Shown here: piece after piece, positions 1 through 6,059 of the stretch | How the letters are laid out: every line of letters begins with the position of its first letter | How positions within the stretch are numbered: position 1 is the stretch's first letter | Position numbers and translations under genes: made by a program | Notes under the pieces: generated by a model | Databases searched by the model: none | What the model saw: the letters and a program-made list of their open reading frames with translations, nothing else | Told to the model about the DNA's origin: nothing | DNA from: Nitrospinaceae bacterium | GTDB lineage: Bacteria > Nitrospinota > Nitrospinia > Nitrospinales > VA-1 | Assembly (NCBI GenBank): GCA_029261435.1 | Contig: JAJDBI010000003.1 | Span: 1-8,613, forward strand | Length of the DNA stretch: 8,613 nucleotides | Direction: 5' to 3'

Positions 1-1
1 T

Positions 2-202
2 CATCCTTTTGACTCAAAGCATGTTGATGAACTGGGGACGAAGTTGAAGTCGGGTAGTTATAAACTTCAACAGGAAAGTATAGCCTATTTGGGTTGCGCG
101 GCGGTTCATCTCAACAAGCTTATCCAGAGTCTTGAACCCGGGCAAAGTCAGGAAGTGCCGGTGGATGAGTCTTTAATGAGTGCATTTAAGGACTGGCAAT
201 GA
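2..202 (+). CDS. C-terminal fragment of unidentified protein with a FlgM-like motif
   Basis: An open frame enters from the left edge and ends at TGA 200-202, giving 66 residues with no start in view. I do not firmly recognise it. The stretch VDELGTKLKSGSYKLQQESI follows the spacing seen in the C-terminal sigma-binding part of the anti-sigma-28 factor FlgM (V..L...i..G.Y.v....iA). However, the protein continues about 35 residues past the point where FlgM normally ends, and the region after the motif (a YLGCAAVHLNKLI segment, then an acidic tail) is not typical. It has no membrane segment or signal. The stop overlaps the start of the radical SAM gene as ATGA, so the two are very likely co-transcribed and translationally coupled. 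That the frame codes is well supported by this overlap; the FlgM reading is inference only. It could equally be an unrelated small helical protein. Confidence 0.6.
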   Translation, partial: HPFDSKHVDELGTKLKSGSYKLQQESIAYLGCAAVHLNKLIQSLEPGQSQEVPVDESLMSAFKDWQ

Positions 203-1410
203 GTTTAGAAAACCGGGAGTTTCTTCAGGAAATAATGCGCAAGGAGATCAAGGATCGCAAAATCCCTATAAGCCTGGGAAAGACCTGTCCGGTGAAATGC
301 ACGTTTTGTTATGAAATGGATCATAGCTATCGCCAGACTTTTGATATGCCTCTCACCACTCAAGAGGATTGGGATTTTATTTTAAATGAAATTATAGCCT
401 TCCCGACTCGGGCAACAGAGTCTTGGGTTCTGGGTGGCAACGAATATATGGAATGGACCGATCTGGCCTTGCATCCCAAGGCAATGGAGTGGATCGAGGA
501 ATTCCTGGAAAAGACTGATAAAAATATCATCATGTTCTCGGTGGGCTATTTTGATCCGAAGAGGATCAATCGTCTGGCAGAGAAGTATCCGGGGCGTATC
601 AACTTTGAACTTTCGGTCATCACGTTGGGGGCTTATCGAAAGCAATTGATGCCGAAAGGGCCATCCGTCAATCAGGTTTTGGAAGTGCTCGACGGACCGG
701 CGGTGACTTCGGCCAATTTTTATTCTTTTGGTCCCGGCACCATGTCTGAAGATGCAAAAACCATTGCAAAAATTAACAAGAACTGCCTGATGTGGATGGG
801 TACTCTTACCCCCTTAAAGTATATCGATGAAAAAACCACGACTTTGATGCGGCAGGGAAAGCGGTTCCTTGCTGATGAGTCGCAAAAAATTTATGATATG
901 AACTTAACCAATGTCCAGATGATCCATACAGAGTCGGACATCACTTCTTTTCTAAACCGGAACAAAATCATCAAAACCTTCGATGCTTGTGAACTGGATA
1001 AAAAAGACTGGGTTGTGATGGCGGGCAATGTTCACCGAGTCCTGCATATGTTTCGTCGAGGCCGGGCACGTTTTCTTTACGTACCTAATGACACTTTGGG
1101 GGGAGATTCGGATTGTACGACATTGCTTACTTTTAGCGATGTTGCCAAAAGGATAACTAACCAGCGGGTTATTCATCTTCCCCGTGTGATTATGGAGAAA
1201 TCCTCCAATGATGAGCGAGATATATCTGGAGTGTCATTTGATGATTTTAAAGAACGTTTCCCTCGAGTACGGTTTAAGGTGCTCAATAAGGTCAACTCGG
1301 ATCTTTCAAACAAAAAGTTGTATGAAAAAGGGTATTTGAAAAATTATGTTGAAGATTATCTGCAGAATCCTCTTTCGAAAAAGTTTGAGGCGGTTGCCCA
1401 CCCAAACTAG
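199..1410 (+). CDS. Radical SAM protein with DUF512-like C-terminal region
   Basis: This 403-residue protein has a radical SAM cluster motif, C30-x3-C34-x2-C37 followed by Tyr-Glu (TCPVKCTFCYE), which should bind a 4Fe-4S cluster that cleaves S-adenosylmethionine. A glycine pair at 79-80 (VLGGNE) sits where the SAM-binding GGE-like motif is expected. The C-terminal half looks like DUF512: FLYVPNDTLGGDSDCTTLLT (292-311), then an LPRVIM segment (327-332) and an ISGVSFDDF segment (342-350), in the order and spacing of the DUF512 'NxFFGG...GLLTG.D' , 'iP..mL' and 'FLDD.t' blocks. Known DUF512 radical SAM proteins usually start with a PDZ domain; here the radical SAM motif begins only 30 residues from the start, so PDZ is missing. 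There is no signal peptide, so it is probably cytoplasmic. The start is supported by AAGGA at 188-192 with a 6-nt spacer, and it overlaps the upstream stop by 4 nt. Substrate and reaction are unknown. Confidence 0.85.
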   Translation: MSLENREFLQEIMRKEIKDRKIPISLGKTCPVKCTFCYEMDHSYRQTFDMPLTTQEDWDFILNEIIAFPTRATESWVLGGNEYMEWTDLALHPKAMEWIEEFLEKTDKNIIMFSVGYFDPKRINRLAEKYPGRINFELSVITLGAYRKQLMPKGPSVNQVLEVLDGPAVTSANFYSFGPGTMSEDAKTIAKINKNCLMWMGTLTPLKYIDEKTTTLMRQGKRFLADESQKIYDMNLTNVQMIHTESDITSFLNRNKIIKTFDACELDKKDWVVMAGNVHRVLHMFRRGRARFLYVPNDTLGGDSDCTTLLTFSDVAKRITNQRVIHLPRVIMEKSSNDERDISGVSFDDFKERFPRVRFKVLNKVNSDLSNKKLYEKGYLKNYVEDYLQNPLSKKFEAVAHPN

Positions 1411-1474
1411 AAGATGAGCAAACTTTTACAGCAGATATTTTTAGAGAAGTTTTGTAAACAGAAGGGGAATAGGA

Positions 1475-1657
1475 ATGCAGTATCAGCTTAAAATTGTTTT
1501 CGTAGATAATCAGGAACTTATTCTTGATACAACCCAAAAGCATGGTTTCAGTGATGACTTGGAACTGTTTGAGGTAACGACCTCAGAGGAAATTTTTGTG
1601 ATCCCTCTGAAACAGATCAAGTATATATCCTGCGATGCCAAAATTTTTCAGCAATAG
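1475..1657 (+). CDS. Small hypothetical protein (60 aa)
   Basis: This is a 60-residue protein I do not recognise. It looks mostly beta-stranded: an opening strand (YQLKIVFVD), a polar turn, an acidic middle (DDLELFEV), and a closing pair of strands (EEIFVIPLKQIKYISCD). It has no membrane helix, signal or metal motif apart from one Cys near the end. A purine-rich GAAGGGG at 1461-1467 stands 7 nt before the ATG, a good ribosome binding site that argues the gene is real. It lies 64 nt behind the radical SAM gene on the same strand and may be the last gene of that transcript. The alternation of hydrophobic residues suggests a small barrel or Sm-like fold, but that is a guess from the pattern. Confidence 0.65.
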   Translation: MQYQLKIVFVDNQELILDTTQKHGFSDDLELFEVTTSEEIFVIPLKQIKYISCDAKIFQQ

Positions 1658-1690
1658 ATTGACAACCCGCCCAGTAATGGGAAAAGATCT

Positions 1691-2080
1691 TTAGAAACGG
1701 ACTCGGGCTTTTTCCATCCAGCTGTTTTCATCGAACTTATCTTGATAGAATTTTTCAAATAAAACTTCGTTGTTTGTCAATGTTTCTCCGTCAATGATAC
1801 TTGTCTCTTCTGGAGAAGACTTCTTTTCCTGTTTTATGGGTTGTTCTGATGTTGTGTTGGGTTCGAGTTTATAGGTAGCTGGGTCAGAGGATTTTTCATT
1901 GATCATTTGATACAACTCATCAAGGCTTAAAAATAGATTTAGAACTGCTTTGTCATCCATTTGATTTAGCTTCTTGAACCGCGCAAGAATATTCTGCACT
2001 TCTGTTGATGCTACGATGGCCTGCAAAATGGCATCATTCAAGTTCTCATACTCCTGATCTAAAAAGGCATCCGAATCCAT
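1691..2080 (-). CDS. Hypothetical charged protein (129 aa)
   Basis: I do not recognise this protein. The preferred start is the ATG at 2080 (MDSDAFLDQE), because GGAG on the minus strand (2089-2092) sits 8 nt upstream. An in-frame ATG 60 nt further out (2140) has only an A-rich leader and would add 20 residues (MAPELLLSLSISFNSCGEAN). Residues 1-63 look helical and acidic (a run from DQEYENLNDAILQ to LSLDELYQMI). Residues 64-95 are a low-complexity Ser/Glu/Lys/Pro linker. The last 25 residues (LFEKFYQDKFDENSWMEKAR) are aromatic and charged and look like a short docking tail. There is no membrane segment from the preferred start. The gene converges on the 60-residue gene with 33 nt between stops and diverges from the XRE gene. 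If the longer start were used, the hydrophobic LLLSLSISFNSC stretch would be a poor signal peptide because it lacks basic residues. Confidence 0.65.
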   Translation of the reverse strand: MDSDAFLDQEYENLNDAILQAIVASTEVQNILARFKKLNQMDDKAVLNLFLSLDELYQMINEKSSDPATYKLEPNTTSEQPIKQEKKSSPEETSIIDGETLTNNEVLFEKFYQDKFDENSWMEKARVRF

Positions 2081-2088
2081 ATTCGCTT

Positions 2089-2092
2089 CTCC
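2089..2092 (-). promoter_or_regulatory. Ribosome binding site deciding the start of the 129-aa gene
   Basis: Read on the minus strand this is GGAG, followed by the 8-nt spacer AAGCGAAT and then ATG at 2080. It selects the internal Met over the upstream ATG at 2140, whose leader is only a run of A with one G. Confidence 0.6.
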
Positions 2093-2395
2093 ACACGAGT
2101 TAAAAGATATTGATAGAGATAGAAGCAATTCTGGTGCCATTTCTTTTTTTTAGATTAAAACATGTTTAGCCCTTTTAAACTGCAGGTTTATATGACTTTT
2201 GGAAGCGTCAATAATATTGCTGCAAGTTTGGGTATCCAGTCATATTCGAGTTTTTTGCGCTGAATTTTGACGAGAGTGGAGGATAATAGCGATTTTACTC
2301 TGAGGGTGAAAAGATCATGATATGGCTTTTCTTTATCGGGTAATTCTCTTGGTGATATTATTTCAGGATGCTGCTTTCCAAAGCTTGGAGCTCTT

Positions 2396-2416
2396 CCCGG
2401 GTTGTATTGAGCCGGG
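2396..2416. repeat. GC-rich inverted repeat around the operon -35 region
   Basis: CCCGG at 2396-2400 is mirrored by CCGGG at 2412-2416, leaving an 11-nt loop. It could be an operator half-site pair for a dimeric regulator such as the XRE protein encoded just downstream, or a chance hairpin. There is no T-tract after it, so it is not a terminator. Confidence 0.3.
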
Positions 2417-2430
2417 GTATAGCTTATGAT
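2402..2430 (+). promoter_or_regulatory. Tentative sigma-70-type promoter for the XRE-PBP1A operon
   Basis: TTGTAT (2402-2407) and TATGAT (2425-2430) are 17 nt apart. The -10 box matches the consensus in 5 of 6 positions; the -35 matches in only 3 of 6, which would suit an activator- or repressor-controlled promoter. It lies 35 nt before the preferred ATG of the XRE gene. The -35 falls in the loop of a CCCGG/CCGGG inverted repeat. This is pattern matching only. Confidence 0.3.
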
Positions 2431-2452
2431 GAATATAAATGTAAATTATTTT

Positions 2453-2458
2453 GGTGGA
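2453..2458 (+). promoter_or_regulatory. Ribosome binding site deciding the start of the XRE gene
   Basis: GGTGGA with a 7-nt spacer points to the ATG at 2466. An in-frame TTG at 2451 overlaps this site and so cannot be served by it. Confidence 0.6.
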
Positions 2459-2465
2459 AATTTTC

Positions 2466-3110
2466 ATGTCAATTCTGGCGAAGAATCTTAAGACGATTCG
2501 CAAGGAACTGGGTTGTACCCAGTCCATCATGTCGGAAATTCTAAAAGTAGGTTTCCGTACTTTTGTTCGTTATGAAGCGGGGGCCAGGGATGCCCCTGTA
2601 TCAGTGTTGGTCAAGATTGCTCGATTGGGCAATATATCCTTGGAGCAATTATTGACTTCAGAAATAGATAAGAATGATATTGCCCCTCTGCAAAAGGTCA
2701 ACAAAAGCTTATCATCCACAGATGTGAGTGTTGTTAACTTCAAGGAGGGATCGGTGGTTTTTAATGATCCTTCCCGTCAAGAAATTATTACATTGGATGG
2801 TGATGAGAGAAAGATGCTGACACTCTTTAGAAAAATGGGTTCACTCCTGCAAAAGGATTGTCTTGCTTCATTGGGTCAAATAGCGGAATCTGGTAAATCT
2901 ACGAGTAAATTGCTGGAAAAAGCAGGTAAGGAACAACGCACGACAAAGAGAAAAGAGGAGGGACTTAAAAAGTCTCCCGAAACTTCTGCAAGCCAACCTA
3001 AGGGCAAAGGGAAACCCGGTAGAAAGAAGTTGGATAAAAAAGCTTTGCAAGAAAAGATAGACAAGCTTAAAATGCTGACCCGAAGCATTAATAAAACCAC
3101 GGTGAGATAA
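2466..3110 (+). CDS. XRE-family helix-turn-helix protein with a long basic tail
   Basis: This is a 214-residue protein from the preferred ATG. Residues 4-64 form a Cro/C1-type helix-turn-helix domain: LKTIRKELGCTQSIMSEIL, then a VGFRTFVRYEAGAR turn-recognition segment and VSVLVKIARLGNISLEQLL, with the usual Thr-Gln at the start of the HTH and the Arg-x-x-x-x-Glu pattern. Residues 85-130 are a less clear middle region that may form a small beta unit and one helix (DERKMLTLFRKMGSLLQ). From about 143 to 200 the chain is rich in Lys, Arg, Ser and Gly, with GKPGRKK at 182-188 resembling an AT-hook, then a short helix to the end. The domain argues for sequence-specific DNA binding, and the tail for extra non-specific contact. 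Only 6 nt separate it from the next gene, so it is most likely the first gene of the cell-wall operon and may regulate it; that role is inference. Target genes are not shown by the sequence. Confidence 0.8.
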   Translation: MSILAKNLKTIRKELGCTQSIMSEILKVGFRTFVRYEAGARDAPVSVLVKIARLGNISLEQLLTSEIDKNDIAPLQKVNKSLSSTDVSVVNFKEGSVVFNDPSRQEIITLDGDERKMLTLFRKMGSLLQKDCLASLGQIAESGKSTSKLLEKAGKEQRTTKRKEEGLKKSPETSASQPKGKGKPGRKKLDKKALQEKIDKLKMLTRSINKTTVR

Positions 3111-3116
3111 TATTAA

Positions 3117-4010
3117 GTGAAATTTACCGGTGTCAGAAAGCCATGGCACGGTGTCGCCGGGTTGATTGTTCTTTCCGCGTTCCTTTCCCTTGAGTTTTAT
3201 ACCAACCTGTTTGAAAAAAGTGTAGGTTATTACTTAAAGTGGCAAAATCACAAAAGGCCCCAACTAGGTAGAATGTGGGAGCGTGACCGGCAATCCCTGG
3301 TAGCACAAGCCAAGATAGAATCCATTCGATCCTCGCTGGATCTTCAGGAAGAAACAGCCTTGGGAATTTCTTCCTTCAAGCATTTGTTTGAAGGGATATC
3401 TCCGGGGTTTCCCCTTGTCGTTTCCCGGGAAAAGTTTCTCCAGCTCTATTATGATTTTCCAGGTCAGTGGTCCGAACAGATTATTTCTTCCTATGATTTG
3501 ATTGAGTTGGACTCGAAGAAAGTTTGGGACCGAGTTTTTCTGAAACGATTTGGTCCATGGATCACCCTGCAATTCATTGACCGCCAGAATATTCCTATTC
3601 ATGAACTGTTTTTATCTGTAGACACGTTGTTTGAGGTTCAGGCAACGCGGACTGTTAAACGGGGAACCTTGGAAGAGGCGAAGTTTATTGCAAACCGGAT
3701 TTTCCCGATTTCAGAGTTTCTTCCTGTTTTAAAATCTCTGGACGCAATCACTCAAAAAGTGGTTTTCCCGGAGCCTCGCTGGTTTTTGGGGAAGAATTAT
3801 CATGTTACTCGAGTCGGTATTTCAGATTTCTCTGCTGGAGAGCTTGCCCAGCACTTATTATTTGGGGTTGAATATGATACCGATTATTACACCGGAGTTC
3901 TTCTGATTCCCGTTCCTATGGAATTAGCCAATAATATGATGTCTCAAATTGAAAAAGCAGATCTTTCTGATCTGAACCCTACACCACCATCCTTGGGAGA
4001 GAGTCCTTGA
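3117..4010 (+). CDS. Unrecognised single-pass membrane protein
   Basis: This 297-residue protein starts with GTG. GGTGAG at 3101-3106 serves as ribosome binding site with a 10-nt spacer and overlaps the end of the XRE gene. One membrane helix is visible near the N terminus (about residues 11-31, HGVAGLIVLSAFLSLEFYTN), preceded by Lys/Arg, so the rest should be in the periplasm. The periplasmic part has an Arg/Lys-rich start (42-75), a Tyr/Phe-rich core, a beta-rich centre (WITLQFIDRQNIPIHELFLS, 148-167) and a Pro-rich C-terminal tail (PTPPSLGESP). I know no family for it. Its stop overlaps the TTG start of the PBP1A gene, so the two products are probably made in similar amounts. A PBP1A cofactor or anchor role, comparable in place to LpoA or CpoB but without their sequence signs, is inference from position. 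Confidence 0.75.
   Translation: MKFTGVRKPWHGVAGLIVLSAFLSLEFYTNLFEKSVGYYLKWQNHKRPQLGRMWERDRQSLVAQAKIESIRSSLDLQEETALGISSFKHLFEGISPGFPLVVSREKFLQLYYDFPGQWSEQIISSYDLIELDSKKVWDRVFLKRFGPWITLQFIDRQNIPIHELFLSVDTLFEVQATRTVKRGTLEEAKFIANRIFPISEFLPVLKSLDAITQKVVFPEPRWFLGKNYHVTRVGISDFSAGELAQHLLFGVEYDTDYYTGVLLIPVPMELANNMMSQIEKADLSDLNPTPPSLGESP
3995..3999 (+). promoter_or_regulatory. Ribosome binding site supporting the TTG start of the PBP1A gene
   Basis: GGGAG lies 7 nt before TTG 4007-4009. The TTG overlaps the upstream TGA stop (TTGA). No ATG lies near enough in frame to keep the N-terminal membrane helix intact, so the rare start is likely genuine. Confidence 0.6.
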
Positions 4011-6055
4011 TCGGCCGCTCACTCCATGTACTGAATCTGGTTCTATTAACTTCGATTCTTTTTGTGGTTCTGGTTGTGGCTGGCCTGTATTTCTGGTTAA
4101 ACCAGGACTTACCCCAACTCCCCAAAAACCTGCAACATATAAACTTGAGCCTCCCAACAGAAATTTATTCTTCGGATGGTGAGCGTATTAAAGTTCTCGG
4201 GGAGAGGCACCCCATTGCCCTTGAAGATATTTCACCTTATTTCACAAAAGCCATCATTGGTGTTGAAGATTCCCGGTTCTACCGCCATAGCGGAATAGAC
4301 CACAAGGGGTTAGTGCGTGCACTATGGACCAATCTTCGTAAAAAAAGAATTGCCCAGGGAGGAAGCACGATCACCCAGCAACTTTCTAAAAACTTGTTTT
4401 TTTCATTCGAGAGAAACTGGGTTCGTAAAATAAAGGAGCTTTTGATAGCTTTCCAACTGGAAGCGACTTTCAGTAAAGAACAGATTCTTCAGGCCTATTG
4501 TAATCAGATATATTTTGGTAGTGGTGCTTACGGTGTGGAAGAGGCTGCGCAAGTATACTTTAGAAAGCGCGCCAAGGACCTGACTTTATTCCAGGCGGCC
4601 TTACTTGCGGGTCTCCCCAATTCACCCAATAATGCTAATCCGTTCTCGCATTATGAAAGAGCGATGCAAAGAACGAAGTATGTGTTGAATCGTATGGCTG
4701 CGGAAAACCTGATCAGCGTTGATGAAAAAGAATTGGCGCTGCAGTCCGATATTGACCTTGTTAAACCCCGAGTGGAGTCGAATCCGAATCTTTATTTTGT
4801 TGATCAAGTACTGGAGCAAATCGAAAAGGACTACGGTAAAGAATTTGTGCATTTTGGGGGATTAAAAATTGTCACCACATTAGACACGCGGTACCAGAAG
4901 CTTGCTTTTAAAAGCGCCCGCAACCATTTGGAGGCCTTAGAGGGAAGGGTTGTCAAAGAACGGGGGGCAGGCCCACTTCAAGCTGCATTAGTGGCAATAG
5001 AAAATAAAAGCGGGGCCGTTCGTGCCATGCTTGGGGGTAAGGACTACTCGCACAGTCAGTTCAATCGGGCAGTATCGAACAACCGTCTTCCGGGTTCGTC
5101 TTTCAAGCCGTTTGTGTATTTTACGGCTATGGAAGAACTGGGTTATTCGCCTGCAACCGTGGTGGTGGATGAACCACTGACCCTGGATATTCCTGGTAGC
5201 GCACCTTGGAGTCCGCAGAATTTTGATGAAGAGTATGCAGGAAATATTGTTCTAAAAAAAGCCCTGATGAAATCTATTAATATAATTTCGGCAAAACTGC
5301 TAAATGAAGTAGGGCCGGAAAAAGTGATTCGTACGGCGCGGAAGTTTGGTATTAAAAGTCCGTTAGGCAAAAATCTTTCTCTTTCACTCGGGACTTCCGG
5401 TCTGTCTCCTTTTGAAGTGGCATCTGCCTATAGTGTTATTGCCAACCTGGGAGTTTATAATGAACCTTATTTGGTCCAGCATATTGAGGACTTCCAGGGA
5501 AATCGTCTTTATGAACATTACTATCAGGGAGTACAACAGTTTTTGCCTGATTCTCTATTCCCGCTCTTGAATATGATGCAGGGAGTGGTAGAAGGAGGTA
5601 CTGGGCGGGTTCTCAGGAGGATGGGTTTCCGCCACCCTGCAGGTGGAAAAACGGGGACGACCAATGACTTTAAAGATGCATGGTTTAATGGATTTACAAA
5701 AGATATTTCAGCTTCCGTCTGGGTGGGCTTTGATGATAATAAGCCGATGAAAGGAAAGTCCGGTAAAGGTTTAACCGGTGCCAGTGCTGCAGCACCCATC
5801 TGGGTATATTTTATGCAGAAGGTACTGGAAGGGAAAAGCCCGGTAAAGTTTCCTGTCCCAGATAAAATCAAATTTGCCGCTGTGGATGTTCAGACAGGGT
5901 ATCTTGCTGATGAGTTTTCTCTCGAGACTTTGCAAGTTGCGGTTAAGCAAGATGTGGATCTTTCGGCACCTCTTGTCTTACCAAATGAGCAGGAACCGGA
6001 TGAAACCGGACTTCTTCCAGACCCTGTAAACAGGGATTCCAAACAACCTGAATAA
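4007..6055 (+). CDS. mrcA: Bifunctional penicillin-binding protein 1A (GT51 glycosyltransferase / transpeptidase)
   Basis: This class A PBP of 682 residues polymerises lipid II into glycan strands and crosslinks the peptides in the periplasm. A membrane anchor covers about residues 7-31. The GT51 domain (about 55-245) has all signature blocks: GVEDSRFYRHSGID with catalytic Glu87, QGGSTITQQLSKNL (117-130), RKIKELLIAFQLE with second Glu144, EQILQAYCNQIYFG (158-171) and AALLAGLPNSP (197-207). The transpeptidase domain (about 325-605) carries SxxK at Ser364-Lys367 (PGSSFKPF), SxN at Ser423-Asn425, and KTG at 548-550 (GGKTGTTNDFKDAW). There is no long OB-fold insertion of the E. coli PBP1A kind; the linker is short (about 250-325), closer to compact PBP1A proteins. 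A Pro/acidic tail follows residue 650. No catalytic residue is missing. It overlaps the single-pass membrane gene by 4 nt and is followed 4 nt later by the SPOR gene. The symbol is by family; pbpA or ponA would also be used. Confidence 0.95.
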   Translation: MIGRSLHVLNLVLLTSILFVVLVVAGLYFWLNQDLPQLPKNLQHINLSLPTEIYSSDGERIKVLGERHPIALEDISPYFTKAIIGVEDSRFYRHSGIDHKGLVRALWTNLRKKRIAQGGSTITQQLSKNLFFSFERNWVRKIKELLIAFQLEATFSKEQILQAYCNQIYFGSGAYGVEEAAQVYFRKRAKDLTLFQAALLAGLPNSPNNANPFSHYERAMQRTKYVLNRMAAENLISVDEKELALQSDIDLVKPRVESNPNLYFVDQVLEQIEKDYGKEFVHFGGLKIVTTLDTRYQKLAFKSARNHLEALEGRVVKERGAGPLQAALVAIENKSGAVRAMLGGKDYSHSQFNRAVSNNRLPGSSFKPFVYFTAMEELGYSPATVVVDEPLTLDIPGSAPWSPQNFDEEYAGNIVLKKALMKSINIISAKLLNEVGPEKVIRTARKFGIKSPLGKNLSLSLGTSGLSPFEVASAYSVIANLGVYNEPYLVQHIEDFQGNRLYEHYYQGVQQFLPDSLFPLLNMMQGVVEGGTGRVLRRMGFRHPAGGKTGTTNDFKDAWFNGFTKDISASVWVGFDDNKPMKGKSGKGLTGASAAAPIWVYFMQKVLEGKSPVKFPVPDKIKFAAVDVQTGYLADEFSLETLQVAVKQDVDLSAPLVLPNEQEPDETGLLPDPVNRDSKQPE

Positions 6056-6059
6056 ATAA

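Larger units (their letters stand above)
2081..2465. other. Divergent intergenic region, no clear gene
   Basis: This 385-bp stretch separates the divergent 129-aa and XRE genes. It is AT-rich on the left. It contains a small inverted repeat TAAAC-TGCAG-GTTTA (2176-2190), a doubtful 23-codon ORF (2192-2263, MTFGSVNNIAASLGIQSYSS...), a GC-rich hairpin CCCGG/CCGGG (2396-2400 with 2412-2416), and a tentative promoter for the rightward operon near 2402-2430. For the leftward gene, TTGACG on the minus strand (2206-2211) precedes TATAAA, but only 13 nt apart, too close for a normal sigma-70 promoter. I see no RNA gene or mobile-element end here. Confidence 0.6.

Noticed and set aside
1414..1491. A 25-codon ORF (MSKLLQQIFLEKF...) between the radical SAM gene and the 60-aa gene
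   Set aside because: It has no spaced ribosome binding site and runs into the start of the better supported 60-aa gene in another frame.
1670..1681. CCCA-GTAA-TGGG hairpin between convergent stops as a terminator
   Set aside because: The stem is only 4 bp and no T-tract follows on either strand.
1683..1692. 10-bp palindrome AAAGATCTTT
   Set aside because: It overlaps the stop of the 129-aa gene, is AT-rich and has no second copy nearby; probably chance.
2081..2140. Longer start of the 129-aa gene giving a lipoprotein-like signal (LLLSLSISFNSC)
   Set aside because: There are no basic residues before the hydrophobic part, the lipobox is poor, and the internal ATG has a much better ribosome binding site.
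2206..2272. CGTCAA (2206) and TTGACG (2267) as an inverted pair of operator sites
   Set aside because: Identity is limited to 6 bp and the flanks do not match, so chance is the simpler explanation.
2267..2289. TTGACG followed by GATAAT or TAATAG as a promoter
   Set aside because: The boxes are only 9-11 nt apart, too close for a sigma-70 promoter.
5524..5871. Minus-strand open frame of 115 codons inside the PBP1A gene
   Set aside because: It lies opposite the conserved transpeptidase motifs and has no ribosome binding site or recognisable domain; it is a shadow of the real gene.
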